A model generated the notes under the pieces. The model was not told the DNA's origin, made no database searches, and saw nothing but the letters and a program-made list of their open reading frames with translations. Positions 8,401 through 13,850 of a DNA stretch of 14,884 nucleotides are shown here, piece by piece (position 1 is the first letter of the stretch; the number at the start of each line of letters is the position of its first letter). Source of the stretch: an uncultured Adlercreutzia sp. (GTDB lineage Bacteria; Actinomycetota; Coriobacteriia; Coriobacteriales; Eggerthellaceae); contig NZ_CAUASN010000050.1 of NCBI RefSeq assembly GCF_958431955.1, positions 1 to 14,884 on the forward strand. The letters run 5' to 3'. A program made the translations under genes and the position numbers.

Positions 8401-8723
8401 CGGGGTGCTTCGTGGAGGTGTCCGAGGCCCTGGCCCGCATCCGCGGCCTGGCGACGGGCGACCGCGTGCGCGTCTTCAACGACCGGGGCTCCCTGGAGGC
8501 GCCTGTGCTGGTGACGGCGCGCGTGGCCCCCTTCCCCTGCGAGGACGTGGAGGCCCATTGCATCTGCCTGAACGGGGCCGCCCCGCGTGCGGCCGCCAGC
8601 GGCGACGAGGGCGCCTCCGACGCGCCCGGCTGCTATTGGAACCTGCTCGCACCCGCCTCCGGCAACCCCGCCGGAGGCGGCCGCGACGCCAAGGGGTTCC
8701 TCGTGGATATCGAGAAGGCCTAG
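5499..8723 (+). CDS. Tat-exported FdnG-like molybdopterin protein lacking the formate dehydrogenase catalytic residues
   Basis: This 1074-residue protein is homologous along its length to FdnG, the catalytic subunit of respiratory formate dehydrogenase N. A twin-arginine signal (TRRSFL, Arg5-Arg6) precedes an Ala-rich helix and a likely cut after AWA (residue 29), so the mature protein should lie outside the membrane. The [4Fe-4S] ligands remain: Cys53, Cys56, Cys60 and Cys88; the Lys that usually follows the last is Arg90. Later FdnG landmarks are also present, such as YDWLPK, NRASAN, LPEHYE and FLVDIEK. A gap-free comparison with remembered FdnG puts Gly202 at the selenocysteine, Arg203 at the adjacent His, and Gly480 at the active-site Arg; the C-terminal cofactor region is also altered. 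Formate oxidation is therefore unlikely. The frame is intact, so this is not ordinary decay. An FdnH-like partner follows 10 bases downstream. The true role is unknown: a different substrate, an electron-transfer role or a structural role are all possible. Confidence 0.88.
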   Translation: MELTRRSFLAAGLAAAGAAAVASPGRAWADDEAAGEDTEAAAEGAADERIAVCEGCPLGCTALVACEDGEPVAVAGDSSNPLSEGRLCARGQQMLGTRRERAAEGGEVIDNPRRLASPRVRRGGSDAWEDISWDMALSEIASLVKKTRDESFVEYDGEVPVMRTEAIGSFGGAELLVEEQYLLMKALRSWGVVNLDSEAAGGRRVFAEGAAATLGMEAPDGLASDAALSQVILTVGADIAASQPLWLRWIERAREAGARWIVVDPLRTRTAEMADVHLAIRPGTDIAFFGGLVNYLMANDLWQPEYVLNYTSASYLMADDFGFDAATGQFSGWDPFTGSYDRASWGWQTDGEETWNMRYEGEFAWVRGEGVPVWAIPSTPKPVRDITLQHPSCVWTQMAAFYGRYDLDTVSAVCGVDRGALEEVYAALGATSAADGAAKIVAGPGLVQHGTGAQAARAACMAQLLLGNVGVPGGGICYAGGCAGEAAADAVGLRPDRLPGSMAWPTADEPTLQAWLEAQVASAGTHAQDPKRIVSVLREWWGDAAAYDNDYGYDWLPKRASADGDGLFAAIADGTVRGCFSWSADLLAAAPGGFGAEALGNLEWLVAVDALEGDAPSFWNAPGADAASVGTTVYLLPAAVGPEKAGMRASGRLMQHVGAALAPFGDARAPLDIIGELWRHVHNLYDTKGGMASAPILNAKWDYVADDAVVPERVAWALNGYLTEEADFDAASVKLVEGPDGLKADGSTACAVPSFAGCWNALASLGDASGQPAGRRDATDESGLGLFSQWGFTWPGNVRVRGNRASANLAGQPWAAGRDLLHWDGQSWVLVDAADFAALREGRWIEPDNRAFPAVWEEVGLLACDRLGDGALPEHYEALEAPLNNRLNGSYAAPTLMAAASRALALASAGEGGDAGGVDAAVQEALAPDYRNIEADREAHPICAVVNTGRGQTARRRALVAAAAAFEPGCFVEVSEALARIRGLATGDRVRVFNDRGSLEAPVLVTARVAPFPCEDVEAHCICLNGAAPRAAASGDEGASDAPGCYWNLLAPASGNPAGGGRDAKGFLVDIEKA
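8653..8680 (+). other. Strong hairpin inside the end of the FdnG-like gene
   Basis: CCGCCTCCGGC (8653-8663) and GCCGGAGGCGG (8670-8680) form a perfect 11-bp stem around the loop AACCCC. It ends 43 bases before the stop codon and 53 before the next start. There is no T-run, so it is not an intrinsic terminator. It could affect mRNA stability or the ratio of the two products, or be a by-product of GC-rich Gly/Ala/Pro coding. Confidence 0.45.
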
Positions 8724-8733
8724 AGGGGGAGCT

Positions 8734-10281
8734 ATGGAAGACAAGGCGATTCTGTTCGACGGCAGCCGCTGCACGGGATGCCAGGCGTGCGTCGTCGCCT
8801 GCAAAGAGCGCCGGGGCCTGTCCTTGGCCCCGGAGGCTGGCAACGAGGCGCCGGCCGACGCTTACGAGCGCCTGGCCGATCTGGACGGCGCGAGCCCGCT
8901 GTCCATCGCCCTCACCGAGCGCACCGTGGAGGGTGCGGGACTGGTGTGGGAGGCGGCCCGGCGCGGGTGCGTGCGCTGCGCCGAGGCCCCCTGCGGGCAG
9001 GTGTGCCCCACCGGAGCCCTGGAGCTTTCCGAGGAGGGGCGTCTCGTCGGCCCCGCGGCCGACCGCTGCGTGAGCTGCGGCCTGTGCGCCATGGTGTGCC
9101 CCACCGGCGCTCCGCGCAGCTCGGGCGGGGTGGGCCCGGTGTGCCTGTGCGACGGCTGTGCCGCGGAGGTGGCCGCCGACGGCATCCCCGCCTGCGTGAG
9201 CGCGTGCCCGATGGACGCCCTGACGTTCGGCCCCCGCGAGGAGGTGCTCTCGCGGGCCCAGGACCGGGTTGCGGCCCTGCAGGGGCGCGGTTTCGCGTCT
9301 GCCAGCGTGCTCGGCGCGAGCGAGCAGGGCGGTCACGGGGTTGTCCAGGTGCTCCAGCACGGGGCTGCGGGCCATGTGAACGAGGCGTTCTCCACGGCTG
9401 AGGAGTTGCCGTGGGTCGCCGGCGCGAAGCTGGCCGGCCCGGTGTCGGTGGCGGTGCTCGCCGCCGGGGGAGTCGGCGCGACCGTGGCTCTCGCCTGCGA
9501 GGCGAACCGGGCCCGTCGCGAGCGCTCCGAGGCCGTGCGCGCGGCTGCCGATAGGGCCGCGGGCGTGCCCGTGTGGGAGCAGCTCGGCGACGGCTCGATC
9601 ATCGACGGGCCGGCCGGCGATGGCGGACTCGATGCTGAGAGCGCCCTCGATGCGGCCGTGCGCAAGCGCGACGCTTTGCGGGCCCGGGCCGCCATCGCCT
9701 CGCCGGCTGCCGCAGCGGCCGCGGCGGCAGCAGCTGCGGGGGAGGAGCCCCACTTCGTTCCCGTCTCCTTCGACGGCTCGGAGCTTTCCGCCGGGGATGA
9801 CTTCGGCTATCCCGACGATTTCGCCGACGAGGGTGCTTCGGGCGGCGGCGAGCTTGGCGCCGCCGAGGGCGCCTTGGGCGCCGATGCCTCGCTGCCGGCC
9901 GCTTCCGCCTTGGAGGGCGATACGGGCGAAATCCCCCGCATTGAGGATGGTGCGGGCGATGTCTCCCCGCTCGAGGGCGACACGGGCGAGATTCCCTGTA
10001 TTGGCGGGGGTACCGGCGAGATCCCCCGCGTCAACGATGCCAGCGATACCGGCGAGCTCTACGACGTGGAGGACTTCCGCCGTCTGCTGGCCGCCGACAT
10101 CGTGGCCCACCACCTCGCGAAAAAAGCTGCTTCTCCCGAAGAGGGGGATGCCGGCGAGGGCGGCGAGGACGCGATCGAGAAGGCCAGTCTCGACGGCGAG
10201 GGCGCGATCGAGGGAGCCGGTCCCGACGGCGAGGGCACCGTTGAGGGAGCCAGCCCCGACGGGGAGCCTCCGACTTCTTAG
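8734..10281 (+). CDS. FdnH-like four-cluster ferredoxin with membrane anchor and long acidic repeat tail
   Basis: This 515-residue protein is the electron-transfer partner of the FdnG-like protein. Residues 1-165 hold four [4Fe-4S] motifs typical of DMSO-reductase-family beta subunits: Cys13/16/19/23, Cys79/82/87/91, Cys112/115/118/122 and Cys139/142/154/158. A single hydrophobic helix at about 233-255 corresponds to the FdnH membrane anchor. FdnH normally ends soon after it, at about 290-300 residues. Here about 260 residues follow: a basic, helical stretch, an Ala-rich run near 327-338, an acidic Gly/Ser-rich region, and repeats. In FdnH the N-terminal domain is outside and the C-terminus inside, so the tail should be cytoplasmic. 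A GGGGGAG ribosome binding site precedes the ATG. An upstream in-frame start at 8587 would read through the end of the previous gene and is rejected. No FdnI-like subunit follows; the next gene is convergent, 20 bases away. Confidence 0.87.
   Translation: MEDKAILFDGSRCTGCQACVVACKERRGLSLAPEAGNEAPADAYERLADLDGASPLSIALTERTVEGAGLVWEAARRGCVRCAEAPCGQVCPTGALELSEEGRLVGPAADRCVSCGLCAMVCPTGAPRSSGGVGPVCLCDGCAAEVAADGIPACVSACPMDALTFGPREEVLSRAQDRVAALQGRGFASASVLGASEQGGHGVVQVLQHGAAGHVNEAFSTAEELPWVAGAKLAGPVSVAVLAAGGVGATVALACEANRARRERSEAVRAAADRAAGVPVWEQLGDGSIIDGPAGDGGLDAESALDAAVRKRDALRARAAIASPAAAAAAAAAAAGEEPHFVPVSFDGSELSAGDDFGYPDDFADEGASGGGELGAAEGALGADASLPAASALEGDTGEIPRIEDGAGDVSPLEGDTGEIPCIGGGTGEIPRVNDASDTGELYDVEDFRRLLAADIVAHHLAKKAASPEEGDAGEGGEDAIEKASLDGEGAIEGAGPDGEGTVEGASPDGEPPTS
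9910..10056 (+). repeat. TGE(I/L) repeat region in the tail of the FdnH-like protein
   Basis: The sequence LEGDTGEIP occurs twice, exactly 20 residues apart (Thr397 and Thr417), followed by shorter copies at Thr427 (TGEIP) and Thr439 (DTGEL). The 60-base spacing suggests an internal duplication that has since diverged; synonymous codons differ between copies. Confidence 0.75.
10159..10266 (+). repeat. 33-bp (11-residue) tandem repeat at the C-terminus of the FdnH-like protein
   Basis: Two full units (10192-10224 and 10225-10257) encode DGEGAIEGAGP and DGEGTVEGASP. A partial unit (DGE) follows and a degenerate one (about GEDAIEKASL) precedes them. The number of units may vary between strains by slippage or recombination. 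Confidence 0.7.
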
Positions 10282-10301
10282 GATGGGGGAGCCGCGGTTC
10301 T

Positions 10302-11087
10302 CTAGAACGGGGGCTTCGTCTCCTTGAGGTGGCCCAGCTTGGCTTGCAGCTTGCGGTAGTGACGCTCCTCTTCGGCGGTCCAGGGGCCGAAGAGGATGTC
10401 CCGCAGGGCGTCGCTTGCGCTTTGTCCCACTCCCTCGCGCGGGAAGAGGAGCTCTTGGGCTCGGTTGTACAGAAAGACGCCGTCGAACAGCTCGCTTTCC
10501 TCTAACACGGCGAGGTTGTCGACGATCTGGTCGATGATCTTGTTGTGGTGCGCAGGATCGGTGGCGCGGGGCGTGGTGCCCAGAATGCGCATCTCCTCAT
10601 AGCGTATCTGGCAGCTTACGAGCGAGATCTCGGGCTTCACCGCCATAAGCGCCAAGGATACCCCGTAGCCGCGCCCGCGTAGCAGCGCCGCCGTCTTCAT
10701 GGGCACCTCGGCCGTGCGCAGCGTGCCCTCGATGATGAGGTTGTAGCCGATTCGAGAGAGGTGCTCTATGACGGCTTCGGTCATGTGGCCAGCCCAGGGC
10801 GCGGTGTAGTCAACTGATTTATCTCCGAAGGCGTGCTGAAGTCTTGCGAAGCGCGGGTGCGATGACCGGAACTCATCTCCATTGATGACGATGACGTTGT
10901 TTCCCAGCTTTTGCCGGAATACCTTGTGCAATGTAGTTTTTCCAGCGCCGCTTTGGCCGCCCAGCAAGATAGCTTGAGGCGTATCGCTTGGCCCCACCTC
11001 GGCGGGGAAGGTCGCCTTCTGGATTTCCCGCGCAAGGCGTCGGCGGAATTCGGCTTCGGAGTACTCTCCGAGATGTCCGGCACTCAT
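10302..11087 (-). CDS. pezT: Zeta-family toxin (UDP-GlcNAc kinase), PezT-like
   Basis: This 261-residue protein matches the zeta/PezT toxins, which phosphorylate UDP-N-acetylglucosamine and so block cell-wall synthesis when free of antitoxin. Visible motifs are the Walker A loop GGQSGAGKTT (43-52, Lys50), the substrate and catalytic segment NGDEFR (Asp71), the EGTLRT motif, a RYEE segment and the ARATDPAHH segment. All follow the order remembered for pneumococcal PezT. The length is close to PezT. Its ATG overlaps the antitoxin stop by 4 bases (ATGA), ensuring coupled translation after the antitoxin. The gene converges on the FdnH-like gene with only 20 bases between stops and no clear terminator. 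It is probably active: no key residue is missing. Confidence 0.92.
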   Translation of the reverse strand: MSAGHLGEYSEAEFRRRLAREIQKATFPAEVGPSDTPQAILLGGQSGAGKTTLHKVFRQKLGNNVIVINGDEFRSSHPRFARLQHAFGDKSVDYTAPWAGHMTEAVIEHLSRIGYNLIIEGTLRTAEVPMKTAALLRGRGYGVSLALMAVKPEISLVSCQIRYEEMRILGTTPRATDPAHHNKIIDQIVDNLAVLEESELFDGVFLYNRAQELLFPREGVGQSASDALRDILFGPWTAEEERHYRKLQAKLGHLKETKPPF

Positions 11088-11653
11088 GCTGCCCTCTTTT
11101 GAACGCGATTGAATAGGGAGCGGATGCAGTTCAGTTCGCCATCTATGTTGTGGAGGCTTTTCCAGTTGCTTGCCTCAACAGTGGTAATGGCGGGCTTCAG
11201 GTTGGCAAGCTGGGCAAAGAGATCCTCATAGACCATCTTCAGGAGCTCGTCGTTCTCGTCTTCAGCTTGTATGAGACCGTTGATGACATCGCCGAGGATT
11301 TCGGCGGCTTTTTCGTTGAGCACCTCCTGCTGCAGGGTAAGCTCGTAGATGTCGGTCATGTCCATGATCTCTCCCTCCTCGTCGAACGTTATTTCCGCGT
11401 ACACGATCTTCTCGACCGATGCGCGCTGTTTGGGTGTGAGTGCATCGCCGTCGCGTTCGAGGCAGCCGGCCATGAACTCGGGGATCATGGCGGCGCGAAT
11501 GAGGTTGGCATTGGCCTTGGTGGGGGCGATTCCGCTCTCGTAGCGCGTGATGCTGGCCTCGCCGATGCCGAGCAGGCGTGCGAAAGCCTGCTGTGAGAGG
11601 CCGTAGCGCTTGCGGATCTCCTTGATTTGCCGGGACATGTTAAGCTCGCTCAT
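11084..11653 (-). CDS. pezA: HTH antitoxin and autorepressor of the zeta toxin, PezA-like
   Basis: This 189-residue protein has an N-terminal XRE/Cro-type helix-turn-helix at about 8-60, with LSQQAFARLLGIGEASITRYESG as its core. An acidic helical C-terminal part (about 90-189) should bind and block the toxin. It is somewhat longer than pneumococcal PezA. Like other antitoxins of this type it should bind its own promoter, and three inverted repeats lie directly upstream. The start at 11653 is preferred; Met6, at 11638, is an alternative and the upstream ribosome binding site is weak (GGAACATC). The 4-base overlap with the toxin supports a two-gene operon. Confidence 0.85.
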   Translation of the reverse strand: MSELNMSRQIKEIRKRYGLSQQAFARLLGIGEASITRYESGIAPTKANANLIRAAMIPEFMAGCLERDGDALTPKQRASVEKIVYAEITFDEEGEIMDMTDIYELTLQQEVLNEKAAEILGDVINGLIQAEDENDELLKMVYEDLFAQLANLKPAITTVEASNWKSLHNIDGELNCIRSLFNRVQKRAA

Positions 11654-11660
11654 GATGTTC

Positions 11661-11756
11661 CAATCTATCGATTGCTTATCTGAGCCGATTGTATCATCAA
11701 TTTAAGAAAAATGATCGAGAAAAATAATAATATGGGGGTAAAATTGCCCTCAATTT
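11661..11756. promoter_or_regulatory. Three CAAT/ATTG inverted repeats, probable antitoxin operators
   Basis: CAATC-TATC-GATTG (11661-11674) lies between the predicted transcript start and the antitoxin ATG. ATTG-TATCAT-CAAT (11688-11701) covers the -10 element. AAATTG-CCCT-CAATTT (11741-11756) lies further upstream. Each is a perfect inverted repeat sharing the CAAT/ATTG arm, the expected pattern for a dimeric HTH autorepressor. The stretch is much more AT-rich than the rest of the window. Confidence 0.5.
11688..11696 (-). promoter_or_regulatory. Extended -10 promoter of the toxin-antitoxin operon
   Basis: On the minus strand TGATACAAT is an extended -10 element (TG at -15/-14 plus TACAAT, one to two mismatches from consensus). 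No good -35 box is seen 16-18 bases upstream, as is common for extended -10 promoters. The transcript would start near 11681, leaving a leader of about 28 bases before the ATG. Confidence 0.5.
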
Positions 11757-11828
11757 CCAATCAAAAGATAGTATATCATACGCGATAGCCTGAAGAGAGC
11801 AAGGCTCCCCGAAGCCGGCGTCCTCCTC

Positions 11829-11868
11829 AAAAAGCCGGCGGCCCGCACGAATGCGCGCGGGCCGCCGG
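11829..11868 (-). terminator. Terminator of the sigma/anti-sigma operon
   Basis: Read on the minus strand, a perfect 12-bp stem of CCGGCGGCCCGC and its complement (plus-strand arms 11835-11846 and 11857-11868, 10-base loop) is followed, after one C, by five T (plus-strand A at 11829-11833). It lies 24 bases after the stop of the membrane protein. Confidence 0.88.
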
Positions 11869-11892
11869 AGGGAGTATCGGAGACGGGCGAGC

Positions 11893-13005
11893 CTATTCGC
11901 CGATCGGTTCCAAAGTGAACAGCTTGGGGGCATCCGACGTCTCGTCCAGAACCGCTTCCTTTCCCTGCGGGCCCGCGACGTCCCAGGCCGCGAGGTACTC
12001 GGACAGAAACTCCGGGCACTTCTCCTCGAAGTCGGCCGCCATGGCGATGCGGTATGCCTGCTCCTGCGTGCTGCCGTCGTCGAAGGTGGCCGTGAGCGTG
12101 ATGATCGAGCCGTCGAGAACCCGTGCGGCCTCCGCGTAGCCCTCGACCGCATAGGGGTCAGCGTCGCATTCGGCGGGATAGGGCGCGATGACGTAGAGGC
12201 GCGTGAAGGCCGTTGCGGCGGTTCCGCCGTCCCCGTAGGTGAGGGTGAACGAGGGGCCGTGCTCGACGACCTGCTGCGGATCCTCTCCGGCCGCTGTCAG
12301 CTGATCGACTTCTTGCCAGTCGAAGTACTCGAAGAAGGCGCTCTCGTTGTCGATGCGGTAGGAGACCGAGGCGAGGTTCGACCCCTCGCACTGGGCGTCG
12401 AAGTTGAAGTAGGTCAGGGCCTCCCCGGGCGCCAGCAGCTCTCCGAACACAGGGTCGCCCTGCCAGCTCTCCCAGCTGGTCACGAAGGCGGGGTGGAGCC
12501 AGTTAATGCCGAGGGGATCGCCCGAGGTGACGGGGACGTTCGCCTCCTCCGCCTCGTCGGCCCACGCCTTCAGCACGAAGAAGTTCCCCGTCGGCGAGGC
12601 GGCCGCTTCGTCGATGCCGCCGTCTGCCTGCTGCTCGATTGGGGATGCGGCGAGGTCGGCGTCTTGCGGGCCGCCGGCTCCCAGGGCGATGGCCCCGGCG
12701 CTCGCCAAAATGAGAACAGCGGCGCTCGCCGCGGCGACGGCGTAGCGGGCAGCGCGGCGGGGACGCCGCAGCGGGCTGAACGCCGTCGGTCCCTCGGCGT
12801 TCGCGCCTGGGCTTTCCGTGCGCCGGGCCTGCTCCGCGCTTGCCGCCCTGATAGTCTCTTGCAGCCGCGCCTGGGCCGTGGCCGGAACCCGCTCGGCGCG
12901 GACGGCCGAGACGTACTGCTTGAGGAAATCGTCCACCTTTGCCGAGGGATCCTGGCGGTTTTCGAGATCGTCGCGGCGGTGATTGGCCGGTTGGGTATCG
13001 CTCAT
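11893..13005 (-). CDS. Single-pass membrane protein, probable anti-sigma factor of the adjacent ECF sigma factor
   Basis: This 370-residue protein has a charged cytoplasmic N-terminal part of about 85 residues, one membrane helix at about 86-109 after a basic RRPRR patch, and an extracytoplasmic domain of about 260 residues rich in acidic and aromatic residues, with three cysteines. The ATG overlaps the stop of the ECF sigma gene by 4 bases. That arrangement, plus the topology, is the usual sign of a membrane anti-sigma factor. The zinc-binding HxxxCxxC motif of the common ZAS class is absent, so it would be a non-zinc type or a different kind of sigma-linked sensor. I do not recognise the outer domain. 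The N-terminal segment (about 20-60) is the likely sigma-binding part. A larger in-frame ORF starting at 13587 runs through the sigma gene in another frame and is rejected. Confidence 0.75.
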   Translation of the reverse strand: MSDTQPANHRRDDLENRQDPSAKVDDFLKQYVSAVRAERVPATAQARLQETIRAASAEQARRTESPGANAEGPTAFSPLRRPRRAARYAVAAASAAVLILASAGAIALGAGGPQDADLAASPIEQQADGGIDEAAASPTGNFFVLKAWADEAEEANVPVTSGDPLGINWLHPAFVTSWESWQGDPVFGELLAPGEALTYFNFDAQCEGSNLASVSYRIDNESAFFEYFDWQEVDQLTAAGEDPQQVVEHGPSFTLTYGDGGTAATAFTRLYVIAPYPAECDADPYAVEGYAEAARVLDGSIITLTATFDDGSTQEQAYRIAMAADFEEKCPEFLSEYLAAWDVAGPQGKEAVLDETSDAPKLFTLEPIGE

Positions 13006-13646
13006 AGCTGAGCCTCCTTTTCTTTGTCGGGGCGGAGCAGGTTGGCGTCGCGAGGCGGGGTCGCCGTGCGGTGCGGGAGTCCGCTGCGCGCCGGATCGCG
13101 ACCGCCTGGGCCGTCGCCGAGCAGGTTGCGCAGGGCCTCCCGGGCACGGTGCAGGCGCATGCGCACCGCCCCGGGCGTGCATGCCAGGGCGCGGGCGATT
13201 TCCGCCGTGCTGAGCTCCTCGACGTAGAAGAGGTTGACGACAGTGCGCTGGTCCTCGGGGAGAAGGCCCACGGTATCCCACAGATCCGAGAAGCGGTCTT
13301 CCGGGTCGTTGGGTGCGCCTGCTCCTCGGGGCTCCGCTTGCGCCAGTTTGCGCTCTGCCTCTTCGCGGTGATCGTCGAGCGAATCGGTGGCGTGCTGGGT
13401 GCGGGCGCGGAGACGGTCGCGGGATTGGTTCACCGTTACCCGGATGAGCCATGCCTTCAGGTGTTCGTCGCTCTCGAAGGCGCGCGGCTTGTCGAGAAGC
13501 TTCAGGAACACGTCCTGGTAGACATCTTCGGCGTCGGCGCGGGAGCCCGTTTGGCCGAGGGCCACCCGCCACACCGTGTCTCCCCACCGCGCCAGCGCCC
13601 GCTCCGCCACGCTCGCCTCCTGCTTTCCATATAAGGGTGTTCGCAT
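13002..13646 (-). CDS. ECF (group 4) RNA polymerase sigma factor
   Basis: This 214-residue protein has the two-domain ECF layout. Sigma region 2 spans about 15-82 and includes the DAEDVYQDVFLKLL segment. Sigma region 4 spans about 121-177, with LPEDQRTVVNLFYVEELS and an HTH ending in VRMRLHRAREALRNLL. A Pro/Arg-rich tail of about 35 residues follows. It directs RNA polymerase to stress- or signal-responsive promoters and is probably held inactive by the overlapping membrane protein. A strong ribosome binding site (AAGGAGG, plus-strand CCTCCTT) sits about 5 bases before the ATG at 13646. Its regulon and signal cannot be read from the window. Confidence 0.92.
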   Translation of the reverse strand: MRTPLYGKQEASVAERALARWGDTVWRVALGQTGSRADAEDVYQDVFLKLLDKPRAFESDEHLKAWLIRVTVNQSRDRLRARTQHATDSLDDHREEAERKLAQAEPRGAGAPNDPEDRFSDLWDTVGLLPEDQRTVVNLFYVEELSTAEIARALACTPGAVRMRLHRAREALRNLLGDGPGGRDPARSGLPHRTATPPRDANLLRPDKEKEAQL

Positions 13647-13755
13647 GCTTACCTCCTTGCCTTCAATACGAACGGGGAGGGGGAAATGTCACGGCGTTCG
13701 GGAAAAACTCGCTGAGGCTTCAAAAAAACACCCCCCGAAAGGCCCTCCGCAACGG

Positions 13756-13781
13756 AAAAGCGGCCCCCGTGGGGGCCGCTT
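13756..13781 (-). terminator. ettA: Terminator of the ettA gene
   Basis: On the minus strand AAGCGGCCCCC pairs with GGGGGCCGCTT (plus-strand arms 13758-13768 and 13771-13781) and runs into TTTT (plus-strand AAAA at 13756-13759, partly in the stem). It lies 70 bases after the ettA stop and before the sigma factor gene. Confidence 0.8.
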
Positions 13782-13850
13782 CCGAAGACAGGTATAGCTT
13801 GCCGTGGCGCGCCGGCGGCGGGGCCGCCCTCGCGGTCGGCTGCGCGTCGC

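Noticed and set aside
5493..8843. An 1116-residue minus-strand reading frame opposite the FdnG-like gene
   Set aside because: Same low-information antisense composition; the plus-strand frame matches FdnG along its length.
10282..10320. A terminator between the convergent FdnH-like and toxin genes
   Set aside because: Only a short GTTCT/AGAAC palindrome is present, with no T-run on either strand.
11893..13587. A 564-residue reading frame fusing the membrane protein to upstream sequence
   Set aside because: The upstream part is an out-of-frame reading of the sigma factor gene; the ATGA overlap at 13002-13005 marks the true start.
13663..13692. A -35/-10 pair (GTGACA, TATTGA, 18-base spacer) for the sigma factor gene
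   Set aside because: The transcript would start at about 13656, inside the ribosome binding site, so it is unlikely to be the working promoter. A GAAC/CGTT autoregulatory pair in the same region has too long a spacer for an ECF promoter.
13700..13745. A second terminator at the GGGGGGTGTTTTTTT stretch (minus strand)
   Set aside because: There is a T-run after G-rich sequence, but no stem of more than a few base pairs can be formed.
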